NCBI GenBank assembly: GCA_028702535.1
Contig: JAQVOR010000004.1
Span: 1 to 54,694 of the forward strand
Length of the DNA stretch: 54,694 nt
From: Bacteroidales bacterium
GTDB taxonomy: Bacteria; Bacteroidota; Bacteroidia; Bacteroidales; ML635J-15
Reading direction: 5' to 3'
Under the pieces are notes generated by a model that was not told the origin of the DNA, ran no database searches, and worked only from the letters and a program-made list of their open reading frames with translations. Shown in pieces: positions 26,300 to 34,862 of the stretch (position 1 is the first letter of the stretch; every line of letters starts with the position of its first letter). A program made the position numbers and the translations under genes.

Positions 26300-27492
26300 T
26301 GAAGCAAATAGTAAATATTATTATTGTTTTGTTTCTGAGCTTAGGAGCATTGGCACAAGATATCGACAAAAATGCCTATTTTAAAGCATTAAATTTTGTG
26401 CAAACACAAAAAACAGACTCTGCAATCCTAATATTAAACACAAAACCTGATTGCTACGAATGTCAAAAGTTATTGTCCCAGATTTATTACAAAAACGGAG
26501 ATTTTCTAAGATCCATCAGGATTTTAAAATCAGTTGAGAATTTATATCCCGCAGAGACTAATTTTGAGTTAGCAAGGATATTTGCTAAAATGGGTTTTGC
26601 AGAAGAAAGTGTTGCATACTTAGAAAAACATTTTGACTATAAAAACCCTAAATTTTATTCGGAGATTCTTTCGTACACAGAATTTGATGCAATAAATACA
26701 AGTTCAGAATGGCGAGAGTTCTGGAGCATAAACAGATATTCAAAAAATGCACTAAAGCTTGAAGAGGCAATTTATCTTAGTTCTCAAAAAAAATCAAATG
26801 AAGCTTTACAAATACTACTGAATTTAAAGTACAGTACTGCAAGAGAAATTATTAATTACAGATTAGCACTTATTTATTACGAAATAGCGAATTACTCCGA
26901 GGCTTCAAAACACCTTCAAACTGCAATAGAACAAAGCCCTAAATATATTGATGCAATAAATCTTAAACTCAAAATTGAGCTTGCAACAGACAAAAATGAC
27001 GCTGCATTACTTACTAATTCGAAATTGCTGGAAATTGATATTTTTACACCCCAACATCTTGTGATGCAAGCAAATTTATTATTAAAAAACAATAATACAG
27101 AGCAAGCACTAACTTATGTTAATGAATTTTTAAAGTATTTTCCAACCAACGAAGAGGCAACACACTTAAAAACGATAATTCTGACTAAAGACCAAAATTT
27201 CAGACAAGCTCTAATAGAATTAAATATTCTAATAGATAAAAATCCTTCTGAAAAAGATTATTTTGTGCAGCGTGGAGATATTTATTACAAACTTGAATCG
27301 TGGCGTTTTGCAGCTAATGATTACTCAATGGCACTTGATATTTATCCAAACCTAGCCGAAGTATGGTATCACTACGGAATGTGTCAGTTTAATCTAAATG
27401 ACAAAGAAAAAGCATGCCATGCGTGGCAAAAAGCTGCTAATATGAAAAATCGAGCTGCGACAAAAATGTTATACAATGAATGCGGACTTTGA
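26296..27492 (+). CDS. Exported tetratricopeptide repeat protein
   Basis: The 398-residue protein has a signal peptide (NIIIVLFLSLGALAQ). TPR helices then span nearly the whole length, clearest at about 75-110, 185-225 and 235-390 (for example FRQALIELNILIDKNPSEKD, WRFAANDYSMALDIYPNLAE, EKACHAWQKAANMKN). TPR proteins act as binding scaffolds. Its start codon overlaps the stop of the type B T9SS protein gene (ATGA), so the two are translationally coupled. A role in handling that partner in the periplasm is a reasonable inference. It converges with mqnE. Confidence 0.9.
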   Translation: MMKQIVNIIIVLFLSLGALAQDIDKNAYFKALNFVQTQKTDSAILILNTKPDCYECQKLLSQIYYKNGDFLRSIRILKSVENLYPAETNFELARIFAKMGFAEESVAYLEKHFDYKNPKFYSEILSYTEFDAINTSSEWREFWSINRYSKNALKLEEAIYLSSQKKSNEALQILLNLKYSTAREIINYRLALIYYEIANYSEASKHLQTAIEQSPKYIDAINLKLKIELATDKNDAALLTNSKLLEIDIFTPQHLVMQANLLLKNNNTEQALTYVNEFLKYFPTNEEATHLKTIILTKDQNFRQALIELNILIDKNPSEKDYFVQRGDIYYKLESWRFAANDYSMALDIYPNLAEVWYHYGMCQFNLNDKEKACHAWQKAANMKNRAATKMLYNECGL

Positions 27493-27534
27493 AAAGAGTG
27501 AAGAATGTGTTAAAGTTTCGGGTTTGTACATACT

Positions 27535-28641
27535 TCAGATTACTGCTAACTGGTTATACTCCGAATCTCGTTCAACAGGTTGAAAACCATGACTTTCAAT
27601 TAGATTACGCATTTGGGGTTCTGTCATTTCAGGTTTTTGTTCGCTACTGCCAGCCATTGAATATATTTTTGTCGAATCACTAATTGTGCCGTCCATATCA
27701 TCAACCCCAAAAGACAAACTTAAAGCTGCGTTCTCCTTGCCATTCATGGGCCAGTATGCTTTAATATGAGGGATATTATTCAAAAATATTCTAGCAATCG
27801 AATACGTTTTTAATTCTTCCATCAAACTTATTTCGTTTTCGATATTTAATCTGTTGCCATAAGTTTTATATTTCAAAGGAATAAAACAATTAAAACCACC
27901 TGTTATATTCTGCAGATCTCGAATTCTTGCCATGTGCAAAATTCTATCTTCAAGCTTTTCGATATGTCCGTAAAGCATTGTACAGTTACTCGACAAACCA
28001 AGATTATGCGCAGTTTTATGAACATTTAACCATGTTTCGGAATTAGTTTTTTCAGGACATATTTTACTTCTGATATTGTCATCTAAAATTTCTGCCCCTC
28101 CCCCAGCAAGCGAGTTTAATCCACTATCTTTTAAGATTTTAAGTGTGTCAGTTATACTCATTTTATCTTTTTTTGCAAAGTATTCGATCTCTACTGCCGT
28201 AAAAGCTTTGATATGTATTTTTGGAAAATGTATTTTTATCTCTACAAAAAGATCACAATAAAATTTAGTAAATTTTTCAGGATGCAATCCTCCAGTAATG
28301 TGAATTTCGGTTAATTTTTCGTCTTTTTTACTATTTAAAATTTTTAGAACATCAGAAATTTCGAGATCCCAGCAATCTGGCATACCTTTTTCTCGATAAA
28401 ATGAACAGAACTTACATTTATTTACACAACGATTGCTAATTTCAACATGTATATTTTTGTTATAAAAGGTTTTTTTACCAAATTTCTTATTCCTTATTTT
28501 ATCAGCCAAAAAAGCACAAAACGAAAAATCCGAATTCTCAAACAGATATATACCTTCCTCAATGGTAATTGGCTCATCACTATAAACTTTTTCAATTATC
28601 CCTTGCTCAATAGAACCTATATTCTTAAACATTTCATTCAT
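27535..28641 (-). CDS. mqnE: Aminofutalosine synthase (radical SAM)
   Basis: It joins 3-(1-carboxyvinyloxy)benzoate to the 5'-deoxyadenosyl radical in the futalosine route to menaquinone. The 368-residue protein has the radical SAM cluster motif C72-x3-C76-x2-C79 (RCVNKCKFCSFYREKG). GGLHP follows at about 117, then SLAGGGAEILDDNIRSKICPEK, which distinguishes MqnE (GGGAE) from its relative MqnC, and SNCTMLYGHIE. Other mqn genes are not in the window; they are commonly scattered in this phylum. Its start is separated by 57 bp from the divergent membrane-protein gene. Confidence 0.9.
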   Translation of the reverse strand: MNEMFKNIGSIEQGIIEKVYSDEPITIEEGIYLFENSDFSFCAFLADKIRNKKFGKKTFYNKNIHVEISNRCVNKCKFCSFYREKGMPDCWDLEISDVLKILNSKKDEKLTEIHITGGLHPEKFTKFYCDLFVEIKIHFPKIHIKAFTAVEIEYFAKKDKMSITDTLKILKDSGLNSLAGGGAEILDDNIRSKICPEKTNSETWLNVHKTAHNLGLSSNCTMLYGHIEKLEDRILHMARIRDLQNITGGFNCFIPLKYKTYGNRLNIENEISLMEELKTYSIARIFLNNIPHIKAYWPMNGKENAALSLSFGVDDMDGTISDSTKIYSMAGSSEQKPEMTEPQMRNLIESHGFQPVERDSEYNQLAVI

Positions 28642-28646
28642 ATTGG

Positions 28647-28654
28647 CAAATATA
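28647..28654 (-). promoter_or_regulatory. TAnnTTTG box of mqnE (divergent)
   Basis: TATATTTG on the minus strand lies 5 bp upstream of the mqnE ATG, implying a nearly leaderless mRNA. The -33 element is not clear. Confidence 0.45.
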
Positions 28655-28668
28655 AGGAGTGTTTTTGT

Positions 28669-28676
28669 TACTTTTG
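28669..28676 (+). promoter_or_regulatory. TAnnTTTG box of the membrane-protein gene (divergent)
   Basis: TACTTTTG lies 22 bp upstream of the ATG at 28699. It shares the 57-bp gap with the mqnE box on the other strand, so the two promoters would overlap in their -33 regions. Confidence 0.5.
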
Positions 28677-28698
28677 CCTTATAAAGAAAAAAAAACGA

Positions 28699-30420
28699 AT
28701 GAAAAACATAAAAAATAAATATTTACTAATACCCTTATTTGTATTTATAGGGCTAAGTGTCCTTTTTAGCAGTATCAATTACATAGAGAACGAAGGCTTC
28801 AATCCCACCGACGAAGGTGTTATTCTATCGCAATCGTGGCGAATTATTAATGGAGAAATCGCTCATACTGATTTTATTTCTATCAGACCGGTTGCAAGTG
28901 CATATTTACATAGTTTAAATTTCGTAATTCCTGGCTCGGTGGTCGAAAATGCAAGAATATTTGTCTTATTTCAATATTTTATAATCGCCTTAGTTATGAG
29001 TATTATGTGTTTTCGAACATTAGAGCGAATTAATAAAAAGAAATACCATTTTACATATTTTTTTGCGTTGCTAATTGCAGGGCTTACAGTAACGATTTTA
29101 AATTACAATCTATATTCTTGGACAACAATAGATGCGGTATTTTGGTCAGTTATTGCACTTCCTTTAATTTTCTCGAAGAATAAATGGAAAATTGCTGTTG
29201 GTTTATTACTCACTTCACTTGCAGCTTTATCAAGACAGACATTTGCCGTAATAACGCTATCAGGTTTCTTATATGTCGTTTACCAAAACCGTCGTGAGTT
29301 TGTGAAATTCATACCAGTTTTTATTATTGGTGCACTTCCATTTTTAGCTTATTTCATTATGTTGATGTCGTCTAATGGGCTTTCTGAATTCATCAGTCAA
29401 ATGACAGGACGCACCGAGTTTTTTCAAACGGCGATATTACAATTCGCTAAAAAGTTTATTTTAGGAATGACATCAGCACTAAATACAGCTTGTCTTTTTA
29501 TTTGTGCATTACTATACTTTAAAAGAAAGTCGGCATTTAGGAAAATGTTTATCACTAAAGGCTACCATTCCTTAATTTCAATTATATACTTATTTTTCAC
29601 AATTGTGATTACAGTAAGGCATTTTATACTTCCCGAGGTTGACATATACAGTCTTCCTTTCGACTTATTTTTTATGACTGTGTTTTTTACTGTTTTTCAT
29701 TATTTACTAAATCCTGATAATTTGGCATTAAGAAAAATATCTGTAGCCAGTTTAATTATTGCATGGACATCTTCAATTTCTCTCGGCGACAATTCACCAG
29801 TTTTTGCTGCTGGCATCCTTCTTATTTCCCTTACTATTATGTGCTTTGATGTTATTTTATCATATCCTTCAACATTGACAAAACCCATTACTAACAAGTA
29901 TTTATTAATTACATTGTCTATCATAATTTTTGGTTTTGGTCTATATAGTCAGCCACGTGTTAATTACAGAGATACTGCTTCTGATGAATATGTTACAGGA
30001 TTAGGACTTGCCTCAGAAGAATTTGGAGATATAAGAACAAATAGACATGTAGTAGCATATTATAACGAGTTATCTGATATATTTTACGGATTAGATAATG
30101 CAATCAATAATACTGTTGTTTTTCCTAATAATGCAATGTTTTATACAGCCATGAAAACAAGAAACCCTGCTCCAGTAGATTGGCTATCACCTTATGAATA
30201 TATTGGTCAAGAAAGCAGAATCATAAGAGATCTGAATAATGTGATAAAAACACAAAAAACATATTTTATAGTTGATAAAATTGATATTCGAGTAATTAAA
30301 AACGGGATTAAACCTCTTAACTATTCCAAAGATATTGTTTTTGATTTTATAATCGCAAACTGCGATATTTCAGAAATAGATTCGGATTTTTTCACTGTAT
30401 ATATATCTAAGGCGTTGTAA
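28699..30420 (+). CDS. Polytopic membrane protein, possible lipid-linked-sugar glycosyltransferase
   Basis: The frame is open from 28447, but the first 84 codons overlap mqnE antisense and do not look like protein. ATG 28699 (MKNIKNKYLLIPLFVFIG) starts a membrane segment and follows a promoter box, giving 573 residues. About 10-12 transmembrane helices span about 8-485. Between helices 1 and 2 a loop has ENEGFNPTDEGVILSQSWRI, resembling the catalytic-Asp periplasmic loop of GT-C (ArnT/PMT-like) enzymes. A soluble C-terminal domain of about 85 residues follows. A sugar-transfer role is an inference; no family match is certain. The stop lies inside a 19-bp inverted repeat (see 30410-30695). Confidence 0.8.
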   Translation: MKNIKNKYLLIPLFVFIGLSVLFSSINYIENEGFNPTDEGVILSQSWRIINGEIAHTDFISIRPVASAYLHSLNFVIPGSVVENARIFVLFQYFIIALVMSIMCFRTLERINKKKYHFTYFFALLIAGLTVTILNYNLYSWTTIDAVFWSVIALPLIFSKNKWKIAVGLLLTSLAALSRQTFAVITLSGFLYVVYQNRREFVKFIPVFIIGALPFLAYFIMLMSSNGLSEFISQMTGRTEFFQTAILQFAKKFILGMTSALNTACLFICALLYFKRKSAFRKMFITKGYHSLISIIYLFFTIVITVRHFILPEVDIYSLPFDLFFMTVFFTVFHYLLNPDNLALRKISVASLIIAWTSSISLGDNSPVFAAGILLISLTIMCFDVILSYPSTLTKPITNKYLLITLSIIIFGFGLYSQPRVNYRDTASDEYVTGLGLASEEFGDIRTNRHVVAYYNELSDIFYGLDNAINNTVVFPNNAMFYTAMKTRNPAPVDWLSPYEYIGQESRIIRDLNNVIKTQKTYFIVDKIDIRVIKNGIKPLNYSKDIVFDFIIANCDISEIDSDFFTVYISKAL

Positions 30421-30695
30421 TGAAATAACCTATACCTTTTGACTCGCTCTTTTACCCTTTTTCTGTGTTGCAAATTTTGCAAAGCGCTGCACTAAGCTGT
30501 GCTGCGATGTGCTGAGCCTGCCGAAGTAAGCTTGCCAGCACTGCGATGCACTGAGCCTGCCGAAGTGAGCAACGCCGAAGAAGTGTCGAAGTGAGTTTTT
30601 ATCGAAGTGAGCAAGCTATTTGCAGCTATTTGCACCTTGAAAAAAAAGTAAACTATCTTCGTCAATTCTGTACACTTTATTTCATTACAACGCCT
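30410..30695. mobile_element. 286-bp inverted-repeat-bounded element (MITE-like)
   Basis: AGGCGTTGTAATGAAATAA at 30410-30428 recurs exactly in inverted orientation at 30677-30695. Between them the sequence is more GC-rich than its surroundings. It holds two similar blocks (30498-30531 and about 30536-30572), each containing TGCGATG, CTGAGCCTGCCGAAGT and AGC. No ORF inside. The left repeat includes the last two codons and stop of the membrane-protein gene. No clear target-site duplication is visible. It may be a non-autonomous element or a large foldback structure. This region accounts for the 331-bp gap up to serC. Confidence 0.5.
30498..30531 (-). repeat. Dispersed 34-bp repeat, copy A (inverted relative to copy B at 52482)
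   Basis: Read on the minus strand it begins GCTTACTTCGGCAGGCT and ends ATCGCAGCACA. It matches 52482-52515 at 33 of 34 positions. It lies inside the inverted-repeat element. Confidence 0.85.
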
Positions 30696-30701
30696 AAATA
30701 A

Positions 30702-30728
30702 AAAACGCTCCCACAAGAGGAGCGTTTT
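30702..30728 (-). terminator. Terminator of serC
   Basis: AAAACGCTCC (30702-30711) pairs with GGAGCGTTTT (30719-30728) around a 7-nt loop. On the minus strand it is followed by T's. It lies 24 bp after the serC stop. Confidence 0.88.
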
Positions 30729-30751
30729 AGAATTATAAAAATGAGTAATTA

Positions 30752-31822
30752 CTATGCGTGTTTTTGTTCAAATTCTTTCATTACGCCAACAAGAACTTTA
30801 ACATCTTCCATTGTACAAGCGTTATAAGTAGAAGCTCTAAAACCGCCAACTGATCTATGTCCTTTAATTCCGACACAATTTTTGCTAGCTGCAAATGCAA
30901 CAAATTCAGCTTCAAGTTCTTTATATTTATCTTCAAATATGAAAACAATATTCATTCTGGATCTATCTTCTTTCACAACAGGAGATTTAAACATCTTACT
31001 ATTATCAATAGCTCCATATAACATATTTGCTCTATCATCAGCAAGTTTATTCATTGCGACCAATCCTCCCGATTCTTTAACCCAAAGCAAAGTTTCGCGA
31101 ATAGCAAAGATATTAATAACTGGAGGAGTATTATACATCGATCCACCATCAATATGCGTGCTATATTTTAACATTGCAGGAATTGGTCTATCAACTACTT
31201 TACTAAGATAATCGTTATTAATAATTACAAATGTAGCACCTGCTGGGCCCATATTTTTTTGAGCGCCACCATATACCATAACATATTTTGTAAAGTCAAC
31301 AGGGCGACTTAATATATCTGATGACATATCCGCAATTAGAGGAGCATCAAAAGACCAATCTTCAAAAATTTCTGTTCCACGGATAGTATTATTTGTAGTG
31401 ATATGTACATAATCTACATCTGCAGGCACTTTAAAATCTTTAGGAATATATGTAAAGTTTTTATCTTTTGAACTTACAACAACAACTTCGCCCCACAATT
31501 TAGCTTCAGCAATAGCTTTTGTTGACCATGTTCCTGTATCAAGATAAAAAGCTTTCTTTTTCATAAAGTTATAAGGAATCATACAAAATTGCAAACTAGC
31601 ACCACCACCTAAAAACAACACTGAATAATTCTCAGGTATATTGAGAACTTCTTTCATCAATTCAACAGTATTGTCCATAACAGCCTGAAAATCTTTTCCA
31701 CGGTGTGAAACCTCAAAAATTGACTGACCAGTATTATTAAACTCTAAAATTGCTTTCGAAGTATTCTCCAAAGTTCTGTCCGATAATTTGCAAGGACCTG
31801 CATTAAAAATGTGCTTTCTCAT
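30752..31822 (-). CDS. serC: Phosphoserine aminotransferase
   Basis: It converts 3-phosphohydroxypyruvate and glutamate to phosphoserine and 2-oxoglutarate in serine (and pyridoxine) synthesis. The 356-residue length is normal. Visible are the N-terminal [29 protein letters not shown] (phosphate loop), [10 protein letters not shown] and the PLP-binding lysine K189 in [12 protein letters not shown]. The C-terminal substrate block is [16 protein letters not shown]. It is the class-V aminotransferase SerC branch. Monocistronic, with a terminator downstream. A partial TAnnTTTG box (TACATTTG, 31870-31863) lies 40 bp upstream. serA is not in the window. Confidence 0.96.
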   Translation of the reverse strand: MRKHIFNAGPCKLSDRTLENTSKAILEFNNTGQSIFEVSHRGKDFQAVMDNTVELMKEVLNIPENYSVLFLGGGASLQFCMIPYNFMKKKAFYLDTGTWSTKAIAEAKLWGEVVVVSSKDKNFTYIPKDFKVPADVDYVHITTNNTIRGTEIFEDWSFDAPLIADMSSDILSRPVDFTKYVMVYGGAQKNMGPAGATFVIINNDYLSKVVDRPIPAMLKYSTHIDGGSMYNTPPVINIFAIRETLLWVKESGGLVAMNKLADDRANMLYGAIDNSKMFKSPVVKEDRSRMNIVFIFEDKYKELEAEFVAFAASKNCVGIKGHRSVGGFRASTYNACTMEDVKVLVGVMKEFEQKHA

Positions 31823-31963
31823 AATTTTTGTTTTTATAATATTAAACTTATTTCCTAAATAACAAATGTAGTAAACATTTTTTGAAACTAATTATTTTCT
31901 TTTATGTTCTACATCACTAAAGTTAAGTAAAAAATGTTTTTCGCAATTTTGGAGTGGAGTTGT

Positions 31964-32074
31964 GATTCGGTTCTCGGTTCTCGGTTCGCAGTTCGCAGTT
32001 CGCAGTTCGCAGTTCTCCGTGCCACTGGATAACTGAATCACTGAATCACTGGATAACTGGATAACTGGATAACT
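31964..32074. repeat. Second heptamer/octamer array, running into the purC stop codon
   Basis: Eight 7-bp units run from 31964 to 32019 (GATTCGG, TTCTCGG x2, TTCGCAG x4, TTCTCCG). After a 7-bp spacer come six 8-bp units at 32027-32074 (GGATAACT, GAATCACT x2, GGATAACT x3). The last two bases of the final unit plus the next A form the complement of the purC TAG stop (32073-32075). The 7-mer block followed by 8-mer block order mirrors the array at 1-453. Confidence 0.92.
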
Positions 32075-33014
32075 ACCTCAAAAACCCACTCACATTATCA
32101 AATATTCGATTCTCGAGATCATTTAGATCTGCTTTAACAAAAGTTTGGCCTGTAATTTTTTCAAACAATTCGATATACCTCTCCGATATAGTATTAATAA
32201 TTTCATCCGTCATTTCGGGGAGTACCTCTCCCTCCTGCCCTTTAAAGTTATTTTCCATCAACCACTCTCGTACGAATTCCTTTGATAGTTGGTGCTGATT
32301 TTCTCCTGCATCAAATCTACTCTGATACGTATCAAGATAAAAATATCGGGATGAGTCTGGAGTATGAATTTCGTCTATTAAAAATATTTGGTCGTTCTTT
32401 TTTCCAAATTCATATTTAGTGTCGACTAAAATAAGACCTTTTTCTTTAGCAATTTTAGTTCCTCTTTCAAAAAGTCTGAGAGAATAATCTTCAAGTTGAG
32501 CATATTCTTTTTCGGGAATTAGTTTTTGCGTTATGATTTGCTCTCGTGTAATATTTTCGTCATGAAAGCCTTGATTAGCCTTAGTTGTAGGAGTTAAAAT
32601 TGGTTTATCAAAAACCTGATGTTCTTTCATTCCTTCGGGAATTTTAACTCCACAAATTTCGCGAGCTCCGTTTTTATAATCTCTCCAACTACTACCAGTA
32701 AGATATGCTCTTACAATCATCTCAACTGGAAAAGGCTCACATTTATGTCCAACCGTAACCATTGGATCTGGGCTAGCAATTTTCCAATTTGGGACTATAT
32801 CAACAGTTGCATCAAGGAATTTTGCAGCGATTTGATTTAAGACTTGACCTTTAAAAGGGATTCCTTTTGGTAACACCACATCAAAAGCTGAAATTCGGTC
32901 AGTAACAATCATAACCATTAACTCGTCGGCGATACTATAAACATCACGTACCTTACCGATATAATGTTTGTTTTGGTTTTTAAATTTAAAATTAGTTTTT
33001 ATTAAGGCTTTCAT
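32073..33014 (-). CDS. purC: Phosphoribosylaminoimidazole-succinocarboxamide synthase
   Basis: It ligates aspartate to CAIR with ATP in purine synthesis. The 313-residue protein shows the N-terminal [48 protein letters not shown] and the signature [12 protein letters not shown], then the [15 protein letters not shown] metal/ATP block. All are standard for PurC of this length class. It starts one base after the phoH stop, so the two are co-transcribed with phoH first. The stop codon is built partly from the repeat array at 31964-32074. guaA further along the window is a separate purine gene. Confidence 0.96.
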   Translation of the reverse strand: MKALIKTNFKFKNQNKHYIGKVRDVYSIADELMVMIVTDRISAFDVVLPKGIPFKGQVLNQIAAKFLDATVDIVPNWKIASPDPMVTVGHKCEPFPVEMIVRAYLTGSSWRDYKNGAREICGVKIPEGMKEHQVFDKPILTPTTKANQGFHDENITREQIITQKLIPEKEYAQLEDYSLRLFERGTKIAKEKGLILVDTKYEFGKKNDQIFLIDEIHTPDSSRYFYLDTYQSRFDAGENQHQLSKEFVREWLMENNFKGQEGEVLPEMTDEIINTISERYIELFEKITGQTFVKADLNDLENRIFDNVSGFLR

Positions 33015-33015
33015 A

Positions 33016-33975
33016 CTATTGGGTTTTATTTAGATTTTCTTCAGATTTTTCGTATGCCTCAACTATGCGAGTTACTACTTTATGCCTGACAATATCTGAT
33101 TTATCAAATTCTACGAATGAAATTTCGTTAATATTCGCTAATACTTTTTTTGCTGATAGTAGTCCAGATTCGACTCTCTTTGGCAAATCAATTTGCGTTA
33201 AGTCGCCAGTAACAATAAATTTTGAATTTTCGCCCATTCTGGTAAGGAACATTTTAAGCTGAGTGTAAGTAGCATTTTGGGCTTCATCTAAAATCACAAA
33301 CGAGTCGCTAAGTGTTCGGCCTCTCATAAAAGCGAGAGGGGCTATTTGGATTATTTTTTCTTCAATATATTTTTCAAGTTTTTTATGCGGTATCATATCT
33401 AAAAGTGCATCATATAGTGGTTGTAGATATGGGTCTAATTTTTCTCGTAAATCACCAGGTAAAAAGCCCAAATTTTCGCCAGCTTCTACGGCAGGACGAG
33501 ACAAAATAATTTTCTTAACTCTCATCTCCTTTAATGCACTCACCGCAAGGGCAATGGCGGTATATGTTTTCCCAGTACCAGCTGGCCCAATTGCAAAAAG
33601 CAAATCATTTTTTAATGATTCATCAACCAAAACCTTTTGATTTTTCGTTCTCGCACGCACAGGTTTCCCACTCACATTGTATAAAAGAGTAGCATTATCT
33701 CTTTCTGAATCAGATTTACTATCTTTATTAGCAATAATTTGTTTTATATCATCAACACAGATATTGTTATATTTTTCAAAATGGGCAATTAAAGCCTCCA
33801 ATTTTCTTTCAAAAACTATGATTTTATCGGCATCACCCATAACTTTGATTACATCTCCACGAGCAACAATTTTCAAACGTGGGAACAATCTTACTAGTGC
33901 CTCAATGTTTGCTTCACGGACACCATAAAATTTATTTACATCAGAAACTTCTATTAAAATACTTTTTTCGGTCAT
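33016..33975 (-). CDS. phoH: PhoH family ATPase
   Basis: The 319-residue protein has an N-terminal KH-like/PIN-associated region (about 1-90) and a PhoH P-loop domain. Walker A is GPAGTGKT at 130-137 and Walker B is [32 protein letters not shown]-type sequence and the sensor GDLTQIDLP lie between and after them. PhoH proteins are RNA-associated ATPases; the PhoH-like/YbeZ type works with YbeY in rRNA and ribosome metabolism. No ybeY is adjacent here; instead purC follows after one base. It is divergent from the SAM hydroxide adenosyltransferase gene across 101 bp. Confidence 0.93.
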   Translation of the reverse strand: MTEKSILIEVSDVNKFYGVREANIEALVRLFPRLKIVARGDVIKVMGDADKIIVFERKLEALIAHFEKYNNICVDDIKQIIANKDSKSDSERDNATLLYNVSGKPVRARTKNQKVLVDESLKNDLLFAIGPAGTGKTYTAIALAVSALKEMRVKKIILSRPAVEAGENLGFLPGDLREKLDPYLQPLYDALLDMIPHKKLEKYIEEKIIQIAPLAFMRGRTLSDSFVILDEAQNATYTQLKMFLTRMGENSKFIVTGDLTQIDLPKRVESGLLSAKKVLANINEISFVEFDKSDIVRHKVVTRIVEAYEKSEENLNKTQ

Positions 33976-34076
33976 CTAATAAATTTATCATAGTTTTGTA
34001 GGTACAAATAAAACTATTTTTTAACTTTAAACAGATTTTTTTGATTTAATTTATAAACAATTTCTAACAATATTAA

Positions 34077-34862
34077 ATGTCAACAATTATAACATTAACA
34101 ACCGACTGGGGACAAAGCGATTACTATATAGGAGCTGTTAAAGCTGCTATATTATCTAAAGTCCCAAGTGCTGTTTTTGTAGATATTTCGCATAATATTG
34201 AATCATTTTCGGTTGCACAAGCAGCATTTGTATTAAAAAGTACTTACAAACAATTCCCTCCGGGGACTATTCACATTGTCGGAGTAGATAGCGAACCCAA
34301 TAAAAATGGTAAAATTATTCTAATATCTAATCTCAATCAGTTTTTTATTTTAAACGATAACGGGATTGCTGGTTTATTATTTGGAAATGAACCTAAACCA
34401 GCCATTATTATCGAAACAGGATTTGCATTTGAAGGATCATCTTTTACAGAGCTTAGTATTTTTAGTAATATTGCTATAATTATTATGAAAAATGGAGATA
34501 TTGAAAAATTAGGAGTGAAAAGTACTGACTATAAACAGTTTCCAGAATTACTACCAGGTTTAGAAACAAATACAATAAACGGAGAAATTATATACATAGA
34601 CTCTTATGGTAATGCAGTTAGCAACATAAGTAAAGAACTGTTTGAAACAAATATTGGCGACACAAAATATGAAATTTTAATAAACTCAAATCTTTATAAA
34701 TCAAAATATATTTACAAAGCGTATAAAGAGGTTGATAAAGGAGATATTGTATGTATATTCAACTCTCTCGGGCTTCTTGAAATAGCTATTAGAGAAGGAA
34801 GTGCAAGTCAACTACTAAGTTTAAAAAGGAAGTCGGAGATTAGAATTAAGTATAAGCTATGA
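34077..34862 (+). CDS. SAM hydroxide adenosyltransferase (DUF62 / fluorinase-chlorinase superfamily)
   Basis: The family cleaves S-adenosylmethionine. Most bacterial members use water/hydroxide, giving adenosine and methionine, while fluorinase and SalL use halides. The 261-residue protein has ITLTTDWGQSDYYIGAVKAAI (substrate Asp), VFVDISHNIESFSVAQAAFVL, IHIVGVDSEPN, NDNGIAGLLFGNE and the C-terminal barrel with YIDSYGNAVSNIS. No halide-specific insertion loop is evident, so hydroxide is the likely nucleophile. Its stop overlaps the start of the PagL-like gene (ATGA), a coupled pair. A TAGTTTTG box at 33991-33998 is a promoter candidate. Confidence 0.9.
   Translation: MSTIITLTTDWGQSDYYIGAVKAAILSKVPSAVFVDISHNIESFSVAQAAFVLKSTYKQFPPGTIHIVGVDSEPNKNGKIILISNLNQFFILNDNGIAGLLFGNEPKPAIIIETGFAFEGSSFTELSIFSNIAIIIMKNGDIEKLGVKSTDYKQFPELLPGLETNTINGEIIYIDSYGNAVSNISKELFETNIGDTKYEILINSNLYKSKYIYKAYKEVDKGDIVCIFNSLGLLEIAIREGSASQLLSLKRKSEIRIKYKL

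Noticed and set aside
27480-27683. 67-residue + ORF across the 3' ends of the TPR and mqnE genes
   Set aside because: It is a shadow frame antisense to the conserved C-terminus of MqnE.
28447-28698. N-terminal 84 codons of the long frame that includes the membrane protein
   Set aside because: They overlap the mqnE gene antisense, have no signal or domain character, and a promoter box plus ATG at 28699 gives a proper membrane-protein start.
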